Shown: in pieces, positions 52,637-63,840 of the stretch
Layout: every line of letters starts with the position of its first letter
How positions within the stretch are numbered: the stretch's first letter is position 1
From: Ichthyophis bannanicus
Lineage: Eukaryota > Chordata > Amphibia > Gymnophiona > Ichthyophiidae
Reading direction: 5' to 3'
DNA length: 64,000 nt
NCBI GenBank assembly: GCA_033557465.1
Contig: CM066041.1
Coordinates: forward strand, 154,851,532 to 154,915,531
Position numbers and translations under genes: made by a program
Notes under the pieces: generated by a model
What the model saw: only the letters and a program-made list of their open reading frames with translations
The model's database searches: none
What the model was told of the DNA's origin: nothing

Positions 52637-53352
52637 CCCCTCCTCGGGAACGCTGCTCTTCTGGCAAATCGCTTCTATCTGTACCCTTCTCCTCTATTGC
52701 TAAATCCAGACTTCGCTTCTTTCACCTTGCTGCTCTTATGTCTCAGGCGCCTTCTCTGGCCCTTTTTCAAATCCAGGCTGAAAACTCACCTCTTCGCTGC
52801 CGCTGCTTTTGGGTCTTGACTCACCTGATCTCCTTCGTGTTTCCTTACCATTCCCCCTAGATGTATCCCATGTCTACAGTTACTGTGTTGTCTGTCTTGA
52901 CTAGATTGGAAGCTCTGATGAGCAGGGACCGTCTTTTACATGTGTCTGTGCAGCGCTGCGTACATCTTGTAGCGCTATTTATTTATTTATTTATTTATTT
53001 AGTATACATTTGTATACCGCTACTTCCAGCGATCAGCAGCGGTTTGATTACAGATTGGAAATTGTCAAATCATGACAGGAAATTTTTTGAGGTATAAACA
53101 CATTGATTAGACAGGAAAGCACAGCACACAGAGAACTATTTTACAGAGAACATGGGCTATGGAGGGTTAAGTGGCTTGCCCAAGACCACAAGGAGCACCT
53201 GTGGGACTAGAAACTCCAGTCCTTCCGGCCCAAGGTTGCTGTCCTCTAGTGGGATTTGAACCCCCGACCTTCCGGCCCGAAGTACCTTGCCCCAACCACT
53301 AGGCCACTCCTCCACTCCACTATACAAATGTTCAGTAGTGGTAGCAGCGCTT
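52637..53352 (+). mobile_element. L2-type LINE 3' end inside CR1-A, itself split by a SINE
   Basis: The end of ORF2 (PSLALFQIQAENSPLRC region at about 52750-52800, SSIAKSRLRFFHL near 52690) is followed by the tail GAGCAGGGACCGTCTTTTAC and GCGCTGCGTACATCTTGTAG. It breaks at 52976 and resumes at 53321 with CTATACAAATGTTCAGTAGT. The SINE lies in between. Confidence 0.72.
52977..53320 (-). mobile_element. tRNA-derived SINE with L2-like tail, full length
   Basis: On the minus strand the head GTGGAGGAGTGGCCTAGTGG (box A) and GGGGGTTCAAATCCCACT (box B) begin at about 53317. The body CTTGTGGTCTTGGGCAAGCC follows, and the 3' end is AGCGGTATACAAATGTATAC with (AAAT)n. The L2-type ends in this window finish the same way, so this SINE probably uses L2 enzyme. 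It belongs to a different family from those at 385 and 39378, which have RTE-like tails. Confidence 0.8.
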
Positions 53353-53480
53353 TCTTCATAGGGTGTCATTCTATCCCCTTTATCATTTTGATTGCTCTTC
53401 TCTCTACGTCTTCTATTTCCACTATATCATTTTTGATATGGTAACCAGAATTGCATACAGTATTAGAGGTGCAGTCCTTT
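53353..53480 (-). mobile_element. CR1-A LINE, second part after the L2 insertion
   Basis: It continues the CR1-A coding region (MIKGIE...DVERRAIKMIKG-type block near 53440-53360) up to about 53480. CATAGGGTGTCATTCTATCC corresponds to the normal CATAGGAGTATCCTTCCATC. Confidence 0.75.
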
Positions 53481-54134
53481 CCTTGCTTCCAAAACAGTTT
53501 GTTTAGGAATGGAAAATATAATAAAAGAAGAATTGTGTTACCAATGACAGATAAGGCTGGGATTCCATGGGTAAAATCTATTAGATCATGATAGATTATC
53601 ATCAAGAAAGAAGACACTGACCAGAAGGAAACTGCTAATGTAATGGCTTTCCTTAAATTGAAATGAATTCATCAATTGACACCTTATCTAGAAGAGAAAG
53701 CATAGCATACAGTGGTCCAGGCTTTACTTTTAAGCCCCTTGGGCTATTGTAACATTTGAAGGCATATTTTAAAAAGTATGTTCAGGTGCAATCAAGGATG
53801 TCTAGGTCAAAATGTGCCCAAAAAGGGCAGTCACATCCAAGTATCAGAATGATTTTGGATACCCATTTATGCCCCGAGGCAAGTATAGTCTTGGATAGGG
53901 GCAGAGACGTGTCTGCCATTTCTGAAATCAGGCACACACGACTAAAGCCTTCAGAATTCTGTGGACATGACCTTGTACAAAACAGACGTCCCAGCACAGG
54001 GATGTCTCTAGAGTCATTTTGCAAAATAGGCCCATGGACATCTTTGTAATTTGTACATCTGTATGCCCATTTTTGGACATCCAAATTGCGAATAGGGCTT
54101 CTAAAGTAAGCACGCTATATAGGCTTGCCGATAA
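53481..54134. other. Unassigned sequence, possibly DNA-transposon derived
   Basis: Words such as CATTTTGCAAAATAGGCCCA and TGGACATCTTTGTAATTTGT suggest a decayed MITE. No TIR pair was confirmed. Confidence 0.3.
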
Positions 54135-54287
54135 AATACAGATGAAAACTTCAGATTGCTCAAAATGTGGCAACAAGGTTCTTATTAGGAAGAAAGAGGT
54201 ATGAGAGTACTCATTTGTTAGTAAAGAAATTACACTGGCTCCCTATCAAAGAAAGATGCACATTTAAATTGATGATCCTGACACATA
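54135..54287 (+). mobile_element. L2-type LINE fragment
   Basis: The frame reads LQIAQNVATRFLLGRKRYES and LVKKLHWLPIKERCTFKLMI, a signature segment of L2 ORF2 C-termini. It breaks at a DNA element and continues at 54717. Confidence 0.75.
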
Positions 54288-54716
54288 GGGGCTGATTCTA
54301 TAAAGCGCATGCCGAAAATTATTAGCTAATTTTGCGCATTCAGTAAACCCCTATTCAAAAGGAGTTACGAACATGAATGGTACTTACGTGCACACTTTAG
54401 GCGGTTACTATTCTATAAGCATGCAGCTAAATCCCATCATACATACTTTTGGTTGGAGTGGGCATGGGGAGGAGCTTATGCAGAGCCCAAATTTACTAGG
54501 TTATAGAATATTATAACAGACGCATTTTCCCCACATCTAGGTGTGGGCATTTATACCTGCTCTATAGCAGGCATAAGTGTCATGCCTAGGTGTGCAGAAA
54601 CATCAGTACGCCGCTATTCTCTAAGGTATGCATGCACTTGTCCTTATAGAATAGGCCCTGCATATGTTTGTAGCAAAGCACAGTAACTGTGCGGGAGTTT
54701 ATAGAATTACCCTCGT
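54288..54716. mobile_element. Non-autonomous DNA transposon, about 430 bp
   Basis: It begins GGGGCTGATTCTATAAAG and ends GTTTATAGAATTACCCTC, an imperfect terminal inverted repeat of about 17 nt. The interior has further hairpins (CATCTAGGTGTGGGCATTTA, CATGCCTAGGTGTGC). It splits one L2 reading frame. No transposase was found. Confidence 0.65.
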
Positions 54717-55030
54717 AAAGTGATAAAGAATCTAAAAACAATTTACTTGAAAAATAGGCTAAAACATTACATACCAAAGAGAACTGTTTTATGATCATTA
54801 CAGGGAAATTACTGAAAGGTTCCAACAGGCAAAATGTTTTGAAAGTATGTCTGGAGAGCCAAAGCCTTTAGTGTGGTCGGACCAGAGGGAAGGAACAAAT
54901 TGCCGAAAATATTGAGGAGATCCTCCAATTTATTAGCTGTTTGCAAAGGATTTAGCGTATCCTTTTATCTCTCAAAATAACTCTTGGGCCAACATATCCT
55001 TGATGAAGCAAAATAAAATATAAATGACAA
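54717..55030 (+). mobile_element. L2-type LINE C-terminus (continuation)
   Basis: It continues with LKNRLKHYIPKRTV near 54750-54790 and, in another frame, RAKAFSVVGPEGRNKLPKIL near 54858-54920, the usual end of L2 ORF2. Confidence 0.65.
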
Positions 55031-56285
55031 TAAAATATCCAGAAATGTAACATAAAACAATAGCTCACAAAGATTGCCATGGTGAATATTTGTTAACAAA
55101 CAAGTAGCACTATTTGAATAATTTGCATAACATAAATCAAGCGTTCTGGAGCTCCCAAAAATGCAGAATTACATTAATCTAGGTTCATAAGAACCAAATA
55201 TTGCAAAACAATATGAAAATAATTCAGAGGTAAGAGATATTTCAATATGTGGACAAGTCAAATTTTAAAACATTATGGGGGCCATTCCAAAACACTAAAA
55301 CACGAATAAGCCACTGGGGCGTGCGCTAGAGATGTTGAGCAGATGAAAATGGATACATTGGTATTCTGAAACCCCTGACCCATGCATGTATAATACGTGA
55401 GCACAGGGATATTAGAACGTCTCTGGGAGGGGTGAAACAGGGGTGAGGCACAGAGACGTACACAGCATATTCCAGAATGATCCGTGTACGTCACCATCGT
55501 TCCCCGTAGACGTACTGACCGGTCCTGCAAAAAGGTGGAATAAGGCTAATAATCAGAACTATGTCTGCATGGTCTGCACAGTGTTCGGCAACAGAATCCC
55601 ACAAAGTGGTGTGACAGCAGTCTGCAGTACACAACCTGCAGCACGTACTACCAACAGTTATCAGGTGTGTCACATGCACAATAGCTCGCAGGCAAAAAGA
55701 ACCACCCCCAAACAGGATACAATAGTGCACATGGTGGCCAGGCGGACAGGCGCTGGGTGTGCCAAAGGAACCAGTATGGATGACCCCCGACAAAACGAGC
55801 AGTGAGTACAATGGGACTGTTGATGCCAGACAGTGAGTGTGTGAGCGACAGGGTGTGCAATGACTGAGAATGGGGGATGCGATATGTAAGGCAGGCACAT
55901 CCCTCAATCCTGAAGCATAAACTGATAATCATAAGTACTGAACGACTGAATGTCCCTGTGTAATATACATTATCAAGTATAAGTAAGAATGTAAACTGCT
56001 GTGACTGAAATGATCCAGCGATAGAAAAAAACCTGATAAATTCAGACAGAAATCCCAGAGATAATGCACCACTGATGTGAAGCGAGTCTGAAGGTCTATC
56101 AGGAGGATCTGGCAAGAGGATCTGCAGATGAGGGAGAGGGCCCACACAGCGTAAGACATGAGTGCAGTAGAGGCTGTAGACCCCCCGAGTGTGCCATCAC
56201 GCCAACCACACGCAAGGCACATATGTGAAGCCCAGCAATGGAGGACATCCCCTAGGGAAATGCCATGTCAACGTCTGTTGGTGGT
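55031..56285. other. Unassigned sequence
   Basis: Several open frames of 80-165 codons occur on the minus strand but have no recognisable domains and overlap each other. CpG-poor, TG/CA-rich wording suggests an old decayed repeat. Confidence 0.4.
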
Positions 56286-57219
56286 CACATGTTTATTTAT
56301 TTATTTGTATTTATTTATTTGTATTTATTTAGCTAGGTTTATATACCACTTTTCGCCGGGTCAAAGCGGTTTCCAGAGAACAGAACATTTTACAGTAAAC
56401 ATATGTTGTACAAGTAACAGCATAACAGTTAACATTTGAAACAATTCAACATTTTGTTAACAGAGCATATTAAATGTTACAAACGACTATTTACAATTGT
56501 GAATCTGCTTTGCTTGTGTTATGTTGATGGTAGGGGGTTAGGTGGAGGGACCGAAATGTTCGGTGAATAGGTGGGTTTTCAGGTGTTTGCGGAATGTAGG
56601 GAGACTGGCGATATTTCTTCGTCTGTAAGGAGGGAGTTCCATAGGAAGGGAGATCCATAGGGAGGAGCATAGAGCTCAAATGCTTTGCAGCATGTTTGTT
56701 GACTGTATTTATGCTTGGATTGTGGTATGCTGAGTTTGTTGATTGTAGTATGTCTTTGTGGCCTGGAAGTATGTGGTTTCTGTAGAAGGGATCTGAGGCA
56801 AGTTTCCTGTTGGGAATTAAGTGCTTTGTGCGTGAGAAGGATGCATTTGTATTTTATTCTATTGGTAAGGAGCAGCCAGTGTAATTGTTTTAGGATGGGG
56901 GTAATGTGGTCATATTTATTGGTACCCTGTATGGTGCATGCAGTGGTATGTAATGTTTGGAGGGGGAGGGTGTAGAGTGGGGTAGATCTTGGTAGATATT
57001 GTTACAGTTACAGTAGTCTGCATGGGGGAGGGTGAGAGCTTGCAGTGCAGATCTAAAATCTGTTGGTTCAGGAAGGATACGGAGTCATTGCAGGGTCTTT
57101 GTTTTGAAGTAGGTAGTCCTGACTGTCATTGTTTCTTGGGTTTTAAAGGATAGTTGCTGGTCAATAGTGATGCCGAGGTATTTCAACTTAGTTTTTACAT
57201 TTTTGTATGTTGTATAATT

Positions 57220-59290
57220 TTATAGTAGGTGGGGGTGTGGAGGAGGTATCCTTTGTAATGAACATAGCCTTGGTCTTTTTAAAGTTGATAAATAGGTTGT
57301 TGGTTGAGAGCCAGTGTGTGACTTATGTGAAACATTCTTGAATTTGTGTGTAATCAAGTTGATTGGAGAGGAGTGGGCAGTACAACATATCATCTGCGTA
57401 TATGTGATAATGGATGTTGTGTTTTTTGATGACTGTGCATAGGGGTTGAAGGTATAGGTTAAGAGGAGTGTGCTGATAGAGTGAAACCTTGTGGTACTCC
57501 TTGTGTCTGTTGGTAGGGTTTGGAGATGTTTGAGCCAATTTTTATTTGTTGTTGTTTTTCTGTAAGGTATGACTTGAACCATTTGAGTATGGTATGCTGA
57601 ATTTCACATAGGTGTAATCTCTGTAGTAAGGTGTTATGGTTGACTGTGTTGAACGCTGCAGAGATATCCAGGAATATCAAAAGGTAGGTTCGAGTATGGT
57701 CTTGGATGCCCTTGGTTATGGTGTTAATGAGACAGGTCATGAGGGTTTCTACACCACGTAATGGGCAGAATCCATGTTGTTGAGGATCAAGTAGATGGTT
57801 TTTGTCAATATGATTTTGAAGCTGGAGCTGTACTGTTTTCTCGATGATTTTAGCCAGGAATGGAAGGCTGGCAATGGGTCTGAAGGGTCTAGGTTTGGTT
57901 TCTTTAGTGTAGGGCAGATGGAGGAGAGCTTTAGTCTGCTAGGCATTATTCTTTGTTGGAGTGCTTCATTTGTTATCTTGGCTAGAATTGGGCTGAATTC
58001 GGTACTTGTTGATTTGATCCAGTTAGGGGACATGGGTCTAGCAGTGAGATGGTGCTGTTTAGCTTAGTTAGAATATTCTCAGTATTTTTACTATTGATGT
58101 TTGGAATGTGAGCCAGCAGCATTTGTTGGGAGTTTCATTGGTGTGCGGGGAGATGTTATGGTTTGGGTCTGGGTGTAGTTGTTTGTAGTGTGCAGCTAGT
58201 TGTTGGTGGATGATGTTGGTGGTTGGGGGGTTTGATGAGTCATCTTACTAGGTCAAATAGTTCTCTTGGGCAATTTATTGCAGTATTGATGATTTTTGAG
58301 TGATATTCTTTCTTGGCTCTATCTGCGGTGATGTGATAGTTTTGTAGAAGTATGAGGTAGTTGTTCCAGTCTTCATCTGAGGTGGTTTTCTGTCATTTTC
58401 ACTCAATTTGTCTCAGTTCTGTTTTTTGTTTTCAGAGAACATGGGTGTACCAAGGAGTTTATGATATGATGGTTTTTGGTGGGGTTTTGTTGCTTTGTTG
58501 GTAGTTTTGCTGCAGAACCAATCACTTTATTCCAATTTTCTGTCAGTATTGTGACGTCTGCAGTGTCCGTGGTTAGATATGATAGAGTGTTCTCAAGGAA
58601 GGTGTCCTTGTTGAAGTTTCTGAATCATCGTGTTATTTGTTGGTGATCTATTATCGATATTGGTGATTTTAGGGGTATGGAGAAGGTGATGAGGCTATGG
58701 TCTGACCAAGGTAGTGGGTGTTTTTAGGGAGGGGGGCTGGTGTGGATTGGGTGGCTGGGGGGTAAAGATTAGGTTCAGGATGTTTCCTTTGTTGTAAGTT
58801 GGAAATGTCACTCTTTGTGTGAGTTCCATTGATTCCATTGCTGTGAAGAATGTTTCCACTGTTGTTATAGGTAATGAGGGAAGGTTGAAATCTCCGAGTA
58901 TGATCATGTCTTTCTTGGATTTTGAGTGCTCAATACAGTTTTTAATTATGGCAGATAAGTCGTTTGATGATGAGGAAGGCATTCTGTAGTTGAGGATGAT
59001 AGCTAGATAGTTGTTTGTGAAGGTGACTGAATAAATTTTGTTGGTGCTGTTAGTTGATAGAGGTTGGAAATGCAGGTGTGATTTAGTTAGGAGTAATACT
59101 CTTTTATGTTGTTTCTTGAGCACTGGAATAGTGAGTAGTCTTCTGTTTTGATTTGATTGATGAAGATGTTGTCAGTGTCAGAGATCCATGTTTCGGTTAT
59201 ACACAGAATGTCTAGTTGGCATTCGGTGAGCAGATCTGCGATGGACTGTATTTTATTTCTGACTGACCTGGCATTGATCAGGCCCATCGG
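57220..59290 (-). pseudogene. L2 ORF2 (endonuclease-RT), broken
   Basis: Endonuclease: MGLINARSVRNKIQSIADLL, CQLDILCITETWISDTDNIF, MIILGDFNLPSLP and VTFPTYNKGNILNLIFT (59287-58740). The RT follows: SRLKLSSICPTLKKPNLDPS near 57960-57900, YLLIFLDISAAFNTVNHNTL (motif A, about 57685-57625), TQGVPQG (motif B) near 57500 and IYADDMLYCPLLSNQLDYTQ (motif C, YADD, about 57400-57340). These are the landmarks of the L2 clade. Frameshifts near 59100, 58690, 57740 and 57500 break it. Confidence 0.82.
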
Positions 59291-59354
59291 ATTACCTGTG
59301 CTGTTTTGTCTGGGGTAGTAGTAATTGAAGAGATGTAGGAAGAGGGTTGTATGA

Positions 59355-59726
59355 TTATGAGTCGCCTTGTTGAGTGTTGTCGTGCATGGTTAGGAGGTGT
59401 GAGCAGTAGTTGGGGGGGGGTGCTATAAGATGATTGTATGTTGTATGGTAGTTGTATGGTATGTGTAGGAGGAACTGTGGGGTGTTGGGGTTATTGTGTG
59501 CTGATGCAAGAAGTATGAGTGCAAGTATTGAGTATATTATGAGGTAAAGAGACAGCAAGGTTGTTTTATAGGATGGCCTTGGGGCAGCAGCTTTGAACAG
59601 CAGGTTATTATGGTTGTTTGTGGGAGGTGGTTCAAGTAATAGGTTATGCTTGGTGGAGGAGGTTAAGTAGTGGGTTTTATACAATAACCCGAAGGTTGCA
59701 GTCTTACATACAATTATTTTGAACAT
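59355..59726 (-). CDS. Possible L2 ORF1 or N-terminal extension
   Basis: An open frame of 123 codons precedes the endonuclease. It has a hydrophobic span (SLYLIIYSILALILLASAHN) and a His/Asn/Pro-rich remainder. There is no known ORF1 domain. It may be only untranslated leader that happens to be open. Confidence 0.3.
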   Translation of the reverse strand: MFKIIVCKTATFGLLYKTHYLTSSTKHNLLLEPPPTNNHNNLLFKAAAPRPSYKTTLLSLYLIIYSILALILLASAHNNPNTPQFLLHIPYNYHTTYNHLIAPPPNYCSHLLTMHDNTQQGDS

Positions 59727-59924
59727 CAGCAGTAGTTACATAGTAGGTTGATACAGTAGCTACATCATATTAAAACAGTGGTTATTTGGTATCAGTGTTT
59801 TTTTGGAAGGTTAAAATAGTGAGATCAAGCGATATAGTCTTTATGTCGTTATTGTATTGGTGTTGCAGTTCTTTTTTCCATGGTTACTTACAGTTTTAGT
59901 GTCTTCTGTTAAGGTCAGTGCCTA

Positions 59925-60420
59925 AGGCGTGGGTCCATTGGGTGCGGGAGTGCCTGCTGGCACTGGCCTTATGGTGGTGATCAGAGAGGGGCTTCCCTTT
60001 CTGTTTGCTTTCCCGATGCTGATCTGTTCGTTTTTATGGAGGTCAGTTGGTTTGGATATTTCTGTTGGTTTTTGTGGGATGCCCTCAATCAGTGGTGCTC
60101 CTGGATCATCCTGCTGTTCGGCTTAGGCATGGGCCCACTTTCCGGCGCTGTAATTTAAGATGCTGGGGTGCAATGGGCTGGATAGGACCTTGAGGAGGTG
60201 ATCGGGGAGGGGTTGCTCTTCCCGCTTGCCTCCCCGATGCTGATCTGGATGGCGGAGAGCAGCTTGTGTCCTTTGCGCCTTCCAGCGCTGTAATTTAAGA
60301 TGCTAGGGTGCAGTAGGCCAGATTGGGCCTTGAGGAGGTGATGAGGGAGGGGCTGCTCTTCCTGCTCACCTCCCCGATGCTGGTCTGAATAGCGGAGGGC
60401 TGCTTTGGGAGGTGGTTCAA
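59925..60420 (-). repeat. Tandem ~140-nt units at the L2 5' end
   Basis: Two clear units start at 60142 and 60282 (both with GCGCTGTAATTTAAGATGCT) and share CCTTGAGGAGGTGATC/AGGGG and CCTCCCCGATGCTG. A third, more diverged unit at about 59950-60040 has GGTGGTGATCAGAGAGGGG and TCCCGATGCTGATCTG. Repeated 5' units act as promoters in some LINEs (for example mouse L1 monomers). The same role here is inference. Confidence 0.7.
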
Positions 60421-60470
60421 GTTGTGGGGCATGTTAAGGGCAGACCCAGAGTGTAGCGGAGTGAATATAG

Positions 60471-62045
60471 AGGTCAGCAATGCAGATGGAATCGCAGCCC
60501 ATTGATAATGTCCCAGACCATGGGGTGCATGATATGTGCAGTCAGAAGGGCCGTATATACCAGTTGGGATACCATTGTAGACTGTGCAGGGATGCCCAAA
60601 TACAGATCTGTCCATATAGGAGTCCCCCAGAGGTTCCACATTGCATCAACACCCAATCCCCTGCTGGATGTATGCCATATTGGCACCAGCAACAGACTGT
60701 CAGTGAGCATAGCAGCCAAAGAGCCATACGTACACACAGTGTGCAGAAAGAGGAGATGCATTTATGAAGCATGGGGGCATGGCAAGTCCAGAGATGGGCA
60801 CGATGTCAGACGTACAAATATGTGAAATATTGTAGAGGTACGTGTTTACGTGGGAATGGAGACGGGGAAATGTTTAGAATACGTGCGGGTACGCCGCTAG
60901 GCATGGCTACAACAATATCAGCAATGAGGTCATATGTGGCTGGCATAAAGATGATACCCTATGTGACATTGCTGTGAGAAACACGCTATGTAACTGTGAG
61001 TGAATATACACAATGCACGTGGCCAATATGTAAAACATATGCCTGACAAATCAGTCCACCAGGTATGCATACCTGTTCTCGGACTATGGTCATGGTGTTG
61101 CCAGCATGACTGGGAGTGAACCAGTTCTCCAGCACCCCATTCCCAGCTGAGGACATAGCTATGCACAACCTGGCCAACACTGTGTGCTCACCACCCCCAA
61201 TCACACAACCATAGGCGGCCGCCTATGGCACACTACAGTACCTGGCCAGTTGAAGGACAATATGAGGGCAGAGATGGGTAAATCCTTGAACCACGCAGCC
61301 ACCACAGGACAGATGTCCGTGCCCCATGCTGTCACAGGCACTGTCCCCACTCCCACCCACAGTCCCAACAGTCAATGATAGAAGGAGCTTGTGGAATGGG
61401 GCATAAATGGGTGTCCTCATATGGTGCTGCCATCCCCCACCTGTCCCCCTAGTCTATGAGGTGCACCTATGTGCTCCCCAGCATGTAGCAGCAGGGCCCA
61501 ATACTGCAGATACATCATCGAGATGGCATGGCAATCAATGGACCCCGCCAACTATGCCTCCCGTGAACTTTCCCTGGGGTAGAGGGGCCACCTACAAGCT
61601 AAAGTAGCTGTCCAATATCCAGCAGAAGTGAGTGCAAATCCCACCAGGGCCCTGTGCAATTGTCACCCCTATCATGCCAAGCCATGGAAGGAAATGCCTG
61701 TCCACGCAATTCCCTGTCACCACAATACCATGTTGCACAATGCAGCAGGTGATATGACGATGCATGTCAGTGAGTGTTTTCACATGGGTGCAATTGAGGA
61801 ATAATGGCATTTTCTCAAATCCCAGAGATACAGCTTGGAGGCTAGTAGAGTGATGAGGGCAACAGCATGGCACACAGCAGACCTGTCTCCAAATCCCAGT
61901 TGCACCTCTTGTGTCCATGGGATGCTATCAGTCCCTCAATGACCCAGCAAGTAGGCCTGATGAACCACAGGCAGTCCAACATGGAGGGAACAATGAATGC
62001 AATAATAATGCTGTATGTTAACCTCCTCTACTGGACACACAGATG
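60471..62045. other. Unassigned decayed repeat
   Basis: No gene was supported. Overlapping frames of 60-115 codons occur on both strands. Minus-strand words such as CVVQGFTHLCPHIV near 61300 and CCIVQHGIVV near 61720 faintly recall Harbinger nuclease motifs, but their order on the strand is wrong for one copy. Confidence 0.3.
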
Positions 62046-62200
62046 TAGGAGTGTCTGTTAAATATCCCCATAGCTGTTACAACTGCAAGGTGCGCTGGAC
62101 CCTGTATTGGGATTCTTTTCCCACAGTGGGACAGACCCATGCCCTGAACCATTCTGTCATCTCTGTGCAGTAACCAGTCAAATGGCACTGTATCCACTAG
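62046..62200 (+). repeat. Direct repeat, first copy
   Basis: AAATATCCCCATAGCTGTTA...TATTGGGATTCTTTTCCCAC...CTCTGTGCAGTAACC...AAATGGCACTGTA recurs at 62508-62660 with scattered changes. The spacing is about 460 nt. Confidence 0.8.
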
Positions 62201-62249
62201 AATATAGGGTGTCAAACAGCACATGAACCACACAGACATGATGGAGTAG

Positions 62250-62345
62250 TGTGCCAGCCTAATGCTCACAGCAGTAGCCTGATGAAAGAGGGTAGAGGGT
62301 TCAAATCCCACCAGTACCCATTGCGAAGTCCCTGAACCTACCACA
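62250..62345 (+). repeat. tRNA-like sequence
   Basis: GTGCCAGCCTAATGCTCACA resembles a box A and GAGGGTTCAAATCCCACC a box B, as in a tRNA-derived SINE head. No tail is recognisable, and the spacing is not that of a clean tRNA. Confidence 0.4.
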
Positions 62346-62507
62346 GAAACAAGAAAAAGGTTAGCACTGCCCTTGTTTCTTGGCCAAGCAAGTTTTGTTA
62401 CCTTTAACTAGAGGGAGACACATGCATTTTGTTAGTGCACAGCAAAAGTACTGTACGAGTTTGTCAGTCTGTATGTCAAACTCATCCATTGGACTCATTG
62501 ATGTATA

Positions 62508-62660
62508 AGTGTCACATAAATATCCCCCCAGCTGTCAGAATTGCAAGGTGTGGTGAACCCCATATTGGGATCCTTTTCCCACTGTGGGAGCGATCCATGC
62601 CAAGAAACATCCAACTGTCTCTGTGCAGTAACCCACCAAATGGCACTGTAGCCTCCGGCA
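62508..62660 (+). repeat. Direct repeat, second copy
   Basis: See the first copy at 62046. This copy has CATATTGGGATCCTTTTCCC and CTGTGGGAGCGATCC where the first has GACAGACC. Confidence 0.8.
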
Positions 62661-62739
62661 GCTAGATACTGCAGGATATCGTGGACTGCCCTGGCCAGTG
62701 TTGCCTCCTCGTGCTACACAAAAGCTAGGTGGCAGGTGT

Positions 62740-63330
62740 CCTGTGGCAGCCTAGTCCCAGCTTCCCATCCTTCCCCCTCCCAACCCTTGGTCCCACCTGT
62801 GCCTCCTCACCATCCTCACACCCATTCATCAGCACTGTCACACACTTCTCTATGTCCCCACTCTCTGCATCCAGCCCCCTTCCCCTCTACATGCCAATCC
62901 ACTACCACCATCCCGGCCTCCTCATCCTCCTCACTCTTCCCCAACAGAGCCTATCCCCTCCCTCCACTCCCATCCTTCGCCAGCATCTCTGCAGTGTCAT
63001 CCTTCCCACTCACTTGTCCCTGGCCCAAGCAGGCCTCCTTGCTCCCCCAGCTCCCATGCCTCCTCCTCCTCCCAGGCCCCATCAGCCTGCCCCAACCTGG
63101 CTTCCTCACTCTCTCTGCTCCCATCTCCCTGGCTCAGTCAAGGCTCTTCACCCTCCCCACTCCCACAGCCTTGCCCCACCTGTTCCTCTACCACATCTAT
63201 GCCACCTGCATTGGGCCCCACTCCTGCCTCCTCACCATCCCCCTTCAGATCAACTTCCTCCAGGTGCTCGAGGTATAAGGTCCAGACACCCTCATCAGCC
63301 ACACCCCCTGCCCTGGCCTCATCCATCTCC
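62740..63330. repeat. Pyrimidine-rich tract
   Basis: About 600 nt are strongly C/T on the plus strand, with irregular repeats of CCTCCTC, CTCCCATG and CTGCCCCA. Long frames exist in two plus-strand phases and one minus phase because A and G are scarce. They code for Pro/Ser/Leu/His runs without domain signs. Confidence 0.7.
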
Positions 63331-63335
63331 TTTTA

Positions 63336-63840
63336 GAATTTATTACCAGCTGAACTTCGAATGATACCTTGGGTGGCTATATTTTGCAAACATTTAAAAG
63401 CATATCTATTTTTCCAAGCATATTCACATAATTAGTAGATGAGTAACTAGGCAATTGTGGGATTATTATAATCAAATGATGAAAGCCAATTTCTCTCTCC
63501 TCTTGGGTATGATTGTCCACAGTTTGTAGGATGACTGAATTATGCAGTTAAGTTATTTTTACTCTATAGGTAGAGGTTAATTTTTGTAAGTATGTTTGAG
63601 TATGAGTAAATTATTTTGCTTATATTAAGATTGTTTTATCTTGATTTATATTTTATTTTTGATTTGTTTTAATTTCGTTTACATACCATTAAGACTCTGT
63701 TATTAATACTGTTTTATTTCATTTATAATATTGCTTTCTCAACTTTATGTTCCATTTGTTTATTTATTTGATAATGTCAAAGTTCTACTGGGATCCACCT
63801 AAAGCAGAATATAAATATTTTAAAATAAATACATAAAATA
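63336..63840 (+). mobile_element. L2-type LINE 3' end
   Basis: The frame reads LLPAELRMIPWVAIFCKHLK and AYLFFQAYSHN, the end of L2 ORF2. A long AT-rich 3' UTR and the tail GGGATCCACCTAAAGCAGAA, then AAATAAATACATAAAATAAA, follow. Confidence 0.7.

Larger units (their letters stand above)
56286..60470 (-). mobile_element. Long L2-type LINE with tandem 5' repeats
   Basis: The 3' end at 56290-56360 is (AAATA)n with TATACCACTTTTCGCCGGGT (reversed), and the 5' end is near 60470. It contains an N-terminal region or ORF1 (59726-59355), an endonuclease (59290-58695) and an RT (58033-57220), all in broken frames. Tandem units of about 140 nt lie at its 5' end. It is the most complete L2 in the window. 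Confidence 0.78.

Noticed and set aside
55491..56145. Minus-strand frames of 138 and 165 codons
   Set aside because: They overlap each other in different phases, have no domains, and sit in decayed repeat DNA.
60474..61918. Harbinger-type nuclease on the minus strand
   Set aside because: Short look-alike motifs exist, but they are in the wrong order and frame for one gene and no catalytic triad could be traced.
62729..63364. Long open frames (211 and 180 codons, and a minus frame) that could be proline-rich proteins
   Set aside because: Three phases are open together because the DNA is almost only C and T. The products are low complexity with no domain or splice context.
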